Assembly (NCBI GenBank): GCA_031265875.1
Contig: JAISCA010000066.1
Location: 62,001-126,000, forward strand
Direction of reading: 5' to 3'
DNA length: 64,000 bases
DNA from: Propionibacteriaceae bacterium
GTDB taxonomy: Bacteria > Actinomycetota > Actinomycetes > Propionibacteriales > Propionibacteriaceae
A model generated the notes under the pieces. That model was not told the DNA's origin. It did no database searches and worked only from the letters and a program-made list of their open reading frames with translations. Both the position numbers and the translations under genes were made by a program. This document shows positions 60,207 through 64,000 of the stretch, piece by piece (within the stretch, counting starts at the first letter, position 1; each line of letters starts with the position of its first letter).

Positions 60207-61157
60207 ATGGAGCAGCGCGATTTCGACCAGGCCGTCGAGTGTTTGACCAAGGCCACCGATGAGACCGGCCAGCCCCTCAACGTCTTCGGCCTGGTGGTGT
60301 CCGAGCCGGGCGTCAGCTGGTCGCATGACTTCGGCCACGATCCCGGAGCCACTCACAACATCCGTTCCATCAGTAAGGTCGTGACCGCTTTGAGCGTCGG
60401 TCTGGCCCAGGCCGCCGGCGCTCAGGCGGGTGACCATCCGATCGGCCCCGATCTGCCGGTGTTAGAGGTCTTGCGCGGCTTCGGCCTGGCCCCGGCCCAG
60501 GTCGACCGGCGCTGGCAGGAGGTCCGGCTCTGGCATCTCCTCAGCGCCACCATCGGACACCAGGAGGGCTTCTTCTTCCGCGGCGACATCGCCGACCTCG
60601 ATCCGGCGGACTACTTCAGCTACATCTTCGACCGTCCCCTGGAGCACGACCCCGGCCAGCATTTCTCGTACTCCAACGTCGGCACCTTCCTGACCTCGGT
60701 CATCCTGCAGGAGGGCACCGGCCGCTCGGTCGGGCAGTGGGCCGAGGAGGGCTTCCTCTCCCCCATCGGCGTCTCGGGTTGGGACTGGGCCAAGCTCGGT
60801 CCCTACGACTCCGGCTGCACCGGTCTGCGCCTGACCGCCAGGGACCTCGATCGGTTGGGCCGCCTGGTCTTGGACGAGGGGGCTTGGCAGGGTCGCCAGC
60901 TAGTGCCGGCCGACTGGGTCCAGCGGATGCGTCAACCGGTCGTCCGCACCACCGCTTGGTACGACCCGGCCGATCCGATCCCGAAGCGGGCCTACGGTCT
61001 GACCCTGTGGCGGGCCGAGGGCGAGATCTACTACTGCTACGGCACGGACGGGCAATTCGTCATCATGCGGCCCAGCTGCCGACGGGTCGTCGCCATCCTG
61101 TCCGACCAGCCCGACGTCATGCCCATCCAACGCGGTCTGATCCCGGTGCTGCGCTGA
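60207..61157 (+). CDS. beta-lactamase-family serine hydrolase
   Basis: A 316-residue class C beta-lactamase/esterase-fold protein with catalytic SISK (in HNIRSISKVVTALS) and Tyr motif FSYSNVGTFL. The third motif region YCYGTDGQFVI replaces the KTG/HTG box. No signal peptide, so it is probably a cytosolic esterase, amidase or D-aminopeptidase rather than a resistance enzyme. GAAGGAG precedes the ATG. It follows the GntR gene closely and may be its regulatory target. Confidence 0.83.
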   Translation: MEQRDFDQAVECLTKATDETGQPLNVFGLVVSEPGVSWSHDFGHDPGATHNIRSISKVVTALSVGLAQAAGAQAGDHPIGPDLPVLEVLRGFGLAPAQVDRRWQEVRLWHLLSATIGHQEGFFFRGDIADLDPADYFSYIFDRPLEHDPGQHFSYSNVGTFLTSVILQEGTGRSVGQWAEEGFLSPIGVSGWDWAKLGPYDSGCTGLRLTARDLDRLGRLVLDEGAWQGRQLVPADWVQRMRQPVVRTTAWYDPADPIPKRAYGLTLWRAEGEIYYCYGTDGQFVIMRPSCRRVVAILSDQPDVMPIQRGLIPVLR

Positions 61158-61216
61158 GGCAGGGTCGGCCAGTGGACGGTTTTCATCGATGAAGCGTCAA
61201 AGCGGGAGGGGACGCT

Positions 61217-61567
61217 ATGAAGAACGAGCGTATATACAAGATGGCGGTCTCCAGCGTTTACCCGTTGTACATCCAAAAGGTGGAGCGGAGAGGACACGCC
61301 AAAGAGGAAGTCGACACGGTCGCTCGCTGGTTGACTGGCTATGACGAGCAGGGCTTGCAGTCCCAGCTCGACCAGGGCGTGGACTTCGAGACCTTCTTCT
61401 CGGAAGCCCCACGGATCAACCCGAACGCTGACAAGATCACCGGAACGATCTGCGGGGTTCGCGTCGAGGAGATCGCCGAGCCACTCATGCGGAGAATACG
61501 TTGGCTGGACAAGTTGGTGGACGAGGTGGCGAGGGGTAAGGCTATGGAGAAAATACTGAGGGGTTGA
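61217..61567 (+). CDS. DUF2200 family protein
   Basis: A 116-residue protein beginning NERIYKMAVSSVYPLYIQKV and containing VARWLTGYDEQGL, FFSEAPRINPNADKITGTIC and RIRWLDKLVDEVARGK, the whole-length pattern of DUF2200. GGGAGGGGACGCT precedes the ATG. Function unknown. Confidence 0.85.
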   Translation: MKNERIYKMAVSSVYPLYIQKVERRGHAKEEVDTVARWLTGYDEQGLQSQLDQGVDFETFFSEAPRINPNADKITGTICGVRVEEIAEPLMRRIRWLDKLVDEVARGKAMEKILRG

Positions 61568-61574
61568 TTCCTTG

Positions 61575-61745
61575 GTCAGGTCTTCTGGACCGGCCCTGGA
61601 TAGGCCGCCACCTGCGGATCGTGAGTCAGGAGGGTGAGCCCCGTCGCCGTGGCCTGAGCCACCAGAAGGCGGTCGAAAGGGTCGGCGTGCAGGCGGGGCA
61701 AGGCGGTGACCTGGGCCGCTGGGATCGTCGAAGTCCAACTTGTTG
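61575..61745 (-). pseudogene. VapC-type PIN toxin remnant
   Basis: The minus strand encodes a C-terminal PIN fragment: TIPAAQVTALPRLHADPFDR, LLVAQATATGLTLLTHDPQV and a tail AAYPGPVQKT before TGA. The DPFDRLLVAQA motif is typical of VapC toxins. The N-terminal half with the first catalytic Asp is absent. The remaining DNA up to 61790 has no start, so it is a truncated gene beside an intact AbrB-VapC pair. Confidence 0.6.
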
Positions 61746-61803
61746 AAGACTAGGGCTTTAGAGGGCGTATCCTTACGGTGGAGGAAAAGTAAGGAGGGTG
61801 ATC

Positions 61804-62052
61804 GTGGACGTGACGGTAAGAGTGACATCGAAAGGGCAGGTGACACTGCCCAAAGCGGTGCGTGACGCGCTCGGAATCAAACAGGGTGACTCAGTGGCCT
61901 TTCGAGTTGAGGAGAAGCGGGCGATTCTGGCGCGAAGCATCGATTTCTTGGACTTGGCGGGATCGATCTACGTCGCTCGAGACAAACGGGGCGCGGGGTG
62001 GGGCGAGATCCGGCGTGAAACCCGGTCTGACCGGACGGCTGAACGCCATTGA
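61804..62052 (+). CDS. AbrB/SpoVT-type antitoxin
   Basis: An 82-residue protein with the swapped-hairpin AbrB DNA-binding motif VRVTSKGQVTLPKAVRDALG and KQGDSVAFRVEE. It is the antitoxin of the VapC partner and presumably represses the operon. I chose the GTG at 61804, 6 nt after AAGGAGG; GTG 61798 is too close. Its TGA overlaps the toxin TTG (TTGA), ensuring coupling. Confidence 0.85.
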   Translation: MDVTVRVTSKGQVTLPKAVRDALGIKQGDSVAFRVEEKRAILARSIDFLDLAGSIYVARDKRGAGWGEIRRETRSDRTAERH

Positions 62053-62450
62053 ACACCTTCGTCGACACCAACATCTTGGTGCGCCATCTGACGGGTGATC
62101 CTCCGGACATGGCTCGTCGGGCCACTCGTTTCTTGGCTAACGAACGGAGCCTCGTGCTGGCGGATCTGGTCGTCGCTGAGACCGTTTATGTCCTTGAATC
62201 GTTCTATCGCGTTACACGACCCCGGGTGGCGGCGGTGATACGGTCGCTTCTGGCGATGCCGTCGATCAAGTGCGCTGACCCGCCGGTGCTTTTTCGGGCT
62301 CTTGAGGTCTACGAACTTGACCGGTTGGATTTCGCGGAGGCATATCTGGTCGCACGCGCAGAAGCCAGTGGGTTCGGTCGGGTCGCTTCCTTCGATCGTT
62401 CAATTGATCGGGTGTCCACCGTAGAGCGCGTAGAACCGGCCGACCACTGA
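62049..62450 (+). CDS. VapC-type PIN domain toxin
   Basis: A 133-residue PIN ribonuclease with the acidic catalytic set intact: FVDTNILVRHLTGD (Asp 6), VVAETVYVLE (Glu 43-45 region), RLDFAEAYL (Asp near 97) and SFDRSIDRV (Asp near 118). It should cleave specific RNAs when freed from the AbrB-type antitoxin. It starts with TTG overlapping the antitoxin stop. Confidence 0.88.
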   Translation: MNTFVDTNILVRHLTGDPPDMARRATRFLANERSLVLADLVVAETVYVLESFYRVTRPRVAAVIRSLLAMPSIKCADPPVLFRALEVYELDRLDFAEAYLVARAEASGFGRVASFDRSIDRVSTVERVEPADH

Positions 62451-62545
62451 CAACGTGTCCCGGTCGACTCAAGCGCTTGACCCGACGGGCCTGGACTGAT
62501 TGAGACGAGGCGGTCGGCCACACATGGGGCACTGGCCCCACTCTG

Positions 62546-62590
62546 CCGAGCCGAGTGTTTGAGACTCTCAAGGGTCGATAGACTCGACAG
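62546..62590. repeat. dispersed intergenic repeat, copy D (partial)
   Basis: GAGCCGAGTGTTTGAGACTC, then GGGTCGATAGACTC, matches the 3' half of the lpdA-proximal copy (read on the + strand). A related dyad TCAAGCGCTTGA lies at 62469-62480. The element ends 10 bp before tRNA-Met. Confidence 0.5.
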
Positions 62591-62600
62591 GCAGCGCCTA

Positions 62601-62677
62601 GGGGCGGTAGCTCAGCTGGTCAGAGCAGAGGACTCATAATCCTCCGGTCGCGGGTTCGAGCCCCGCCCGCCCCACCA
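62601..62677 (+). tRNA. tRNA-Met (CAT)
   Basis: Acceptor GGGGCGG/CCGCCCC with encoded CCA, D arm GCTCAGCTGGTCAGAGC, anticodon CAT in loop CTCATAA flanked by GAGGA/TCCTC, T arm GCGGGTTCGAGCCCCGC. CAT could also be the lysidine-modified Ile2 species. The AGAGCAGAGGACTCATAATCC pattern is what I recall for actinobacterial elongator Met. Confidence 0.88.
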
Positions 62678-62710
62678 TTGTCAGTGTCACCCGTAGGGTG
62701 TCGCTGACAA
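62678..62710 (+). terminator. terminator-like hairpin after tRNA-Met
   Basis: TTGTCAG pairs with CTGACAA and the inner TCACCC with GGGTGT, giving a long stem immediately after the tRNA CCA end. The following TTGATC is a weak U tail. Confidence 0.6.
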
Positions 62711-62891
62711 TTGATCGAACGCTGTCGGGGCTCGAACCCGAGAGGGCGCGAACGTAGATGGGAAGGCCGAGGGCCTCACCCATAGTGAGCGGTCCGAAGC
62801 GACTGAATGCCTGTCAACAGTCCCGGGCTGGTGTGCCGAGGAGTGGTCCTGGGCTCGGCGGTCGGGCCGGGGAATCGATAGGGTGGCGTCG

Positions 62892-63731
62892 ATGACAGTC
62901 AGACCGAGTCCACCCGTCCGCTTGGTGGCGACCGATATGGATGGCACCTTCCTAGGAGCCGACGGGCAGATCTCAGAACTCAATCGCAGAGCCGTCTTCG
63001 CCGCCGCCGATCAGGGGGTGCAGATGGTCTTCGCGACCGGTCGCCCGGCTCGCTGGTTGGAGGTGCTGGAACCCTTGCGGCCGGCTCATCCGCGCGTCAT
63101 CGCCAGCAATGGGGCGGTCAGCTTCGACCTCGACAGCGGCCGCACCTTGACCGCCCACGAGGTGCCGGCGGCGGTGACGGCGACGGTGGTGGACGATCTC
63201 GAGCAGGCTTTGCCCGGCTTGGCCTTCGCCCTGGAATACGTCGAGGGCTGGGGCCGGTTGGCTTCCTACCCGTTACGGGGCGACTTCGTCGAGGCCATCC
63301 TGGTGGCTGACACGATGGCGGAACTGTTGGGAGCCGGTCAGACCATCAAGCTGCTGGTGCTCAGCCCCGACATCGACACCGTGACCTTGATGCGGCTGGC
63401 CGAACCGATCGTGGCCGGCCGGCTCGACGTCACTTTCTCCTTCGTCCAAGACTCCGGCCTGCTCGAACTGTCCGCCCCCGGCGTCTCCAAAGGCAGCGCC
63501 CTGAGCGCTTTGATGGCCGAGTTGGGCGTCGCGCCGGCCCAGTTGGCCGCCTTCGGCGACATGCCGAACGATCTGTCCATGCTGGAGCTGGCCGGCTACC
63601 CCTTCGCCATGGGCAACGCTCATCCGTCACTGCTGGAACGCGGTTTCCGCCAGGCCCGCCACCACGGCGACTCCGGCGTGGGGCACGCCATCATGGAATT
63701 GCTGGGGCTGCCCGACGGCGGCATTGACTGA
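62892..63731 (+). CDS. Cof-type HAD-IIB phosphatase
   Basis: A 279-residue HAD phosphatase: motif I ATDMDGTFLG, motif II MVFATGRPARW, motif III Lys in GVSKGSALSALMAELG, and motif IV AFGDMPNDLSMLELAGYPFAMGNA (part). The C2b cap lies between motifs II and III, as in Cof/YbjI sugar-phosphate or PLP phosphatases. ATG at 62892 is preferred to GTG 62883. The substrate is not predictable. Confidence 0.9.
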   Translation: MTVRPSPPVRLVATDMDGTFLGADGQISELNRRAVFAAADQGVQMVFATGRPARWLEVLEPLRPAHPRVIASNGAVSFDLDSGRTLTAHEVPAAVTATVVDDLEQALPGLAFALEYVEGWGRLASYPLRGDFVEAILVADTMAELLGAGQTIKLLVLSPDIDTVTLMRLAEPIVAGRLDVTFSFVQDSGLLELSAPGVSKGSALSALMAELGVAPAQLAAFGDMPNDLSMLELAGYPFAMGNAHPSLLERGFRQARHHGDSGVGHAIMELLGLPDGGID

Positions 63732-63839
63732 CCGCTTGACTCGGAGCGGGACCCGGGCCGATCGGGCGATTCACCGCCCTGGATTGATTAGTTGAGGGTC
63801 GCTCGTAAGAGGCTTGGCCCTCCAACTGCTCCCTCCACC

Positions 63840-64000
63840 TCAGACCGCTGGATCGTCCTCCACCAGTTCCACCACTAAGGCTTCGGCCGCTTGACGGCAA
63901 CGCGACCGGGCCGCCTCGATGTTCTGACCCCGGGCCGCCACCACGCCGACGCGGCGGTGTCCGTCCACCCTCGGCTTGCCGAAGAGGCGGACTTGGACGG
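63840..64000 (-). CDS. purT: formate-dependent phosphoribosylglycinamide formyltransferase, C-terminal end (partial)
   Basis: The last 53 codons of a minus-strand gene entering from the right edge: [20 protein letters not shown], then [14 protein letters not shown], ending [10 protein letters not shown]. The FGKPxVDGxRRxGV motif is the C-terminal domain of the PurT/PurK ATP-grasp family, PurT best. PurT makes formyl-GAR from GAR, formate and ATP in purine synthesis. It converges with the HAD phosphatase across about 108 bp containing a bulged AGTTGAGGG/CCCTCCAACT dyad. Confidence 0.83.
   Translation of the reverse strand, partial: VQVRLFGKPRVDGHRRVGVVAARGQNIEAARSRCRQAAEALVVELVEDDPAV

Noticed and set aside
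61037..61846. 269-codon minus-strand frame spanning DUF2200
   Set aside because: It overlaps three supported plus-strand features and has no domain; the PIN remnant inside it is in a different frame.
62682..62710. Attachment site at the 3' end of tRNA-Met
   Set aside because: The dyad after the tRNA is a normal terminator-like hairpin; I saw no repeat of the tRNA 3' end within the window.
1..64000. CRISPR array, rRNA genes, insertion sequence with transposase
   Set aside because: No regularly spaced repeats with unique spacers beyond the three 19-bp units (which have no spacers), no rRNA sequence and no transposase motif were found.

Overview
The window is GC-rich, densely coded chromosomal DNA from an actinobacterium, most likely a member or relative of the Propionibacteriaceae. 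The lineage is read from its markers. These are RbpA, SepH, a DUF4193 zinc protein next to dut, an Lnt/polyprenol-phosphomannose synthase pair, a PIP-synthase-type CDP-alcohol transferase after thrS and HIT, a GarA-FtsR-MerR block, class E sortase, and a PPi-type phosphofructokinase (GGDDT plus PKTIDND) beside an ATP-type one. Many genes are coupled through ATGA/GTGA overlaps, and leaderless-looking or GTG/TTG starts are common.

Layout. 1-8.4 kb: a type IIA topoisomerase A subunit, two phosphatase-fold enzymes, sepH facing DUF4193, then DUF4235, dut, DUF3710, an OB-fold protein and two TrkA-type K+ channel subunits. 8.4-11.1 kb: a cobalamin riboswitch with no gene directly behind it, a hairpin-rich gap, and an ABC-2 exporter pair. 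11.1-15.4 kb: a 1442-residue double acyl-CoA dehydratase activase. 15.6-20.5 kb: a complete branched-chain amino acid ABC operon (livK-H-M-G-F). 20.8-25.8 kb: a META lipoprotein-like gene with a 35-residue partner, metX-metW, lnt and the mannosyltransferase. 25.9-31.1 kb: rbpA, an MFS permease, a glycerophosphodiesterase, pdxY and an HTH-MurA fusion with a perfect palindrome in its promoter. 31.3-32.7 kb: lpdA.

32.7-41.1 kb is the accessory part and the most unusual. Two related cassettes lie in tandem. Each has a Cys-rich lipoprotein, a peptidoglycan-binding HlyD-like adaptor, a MacB-type ATPase and an FtsX-type permease. The second cassette is complete apart from a likely frame break in its lipoprotein signal peptide. 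It starts with a small secreted protein resembling the beta/gamma-crystallin (Streptomyces killer-toxin-like) fold, under a promoter with two 9-bp direct repeats 12 bp apart. The first cassette has lost the small protein and its permease is deleted and frameshifted. Between the cassettes sits a second, roughly 92 percent identical copy of the last 112 bp of lpdA, so one cassette was inserted by, or duplicated with, the lpdA 3' end. Both cassettes keep a leader hairpin whose arms differ by compensating changes. I read the region as a bacteriocin-like secretion and self-protection system with a decayed sister copy.

41.2-50.3 kb is sugar metabolism: an ATP-type phosphofructokinase, a GlmU-N-like/phosphohexomutase fusion next to a GH94 chitobiose-phosphorylase-like enzyme (a plausible chitobiose to GlcNAc-1-P route), YbjN, a PatB/MalY C-S lyase and a PPi-phosphofructokinase. 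50.3-56.6 kb: YihY, MerR, FtsR, a GarA-like FHA protein with a zinc ribbon, CDP-alcohol transferase, HIT and ThrS. 56.8-64 kb: another Cys lipoprotein, a repeat-rich gap, tRNA-Val/Cys/Gly, sortase E, a GntR regulator, a serine hydrolase, DUF2200, a PIN remnant beside an intact AbrB-VapC pair, tRNA-Met, a HAD phosphatase and the 3' end of purT. A dispersed intergenic repeat with a covarying dyad occurs three or four times (28.6, 31.2, 57.6 and probably 62.5 kb).
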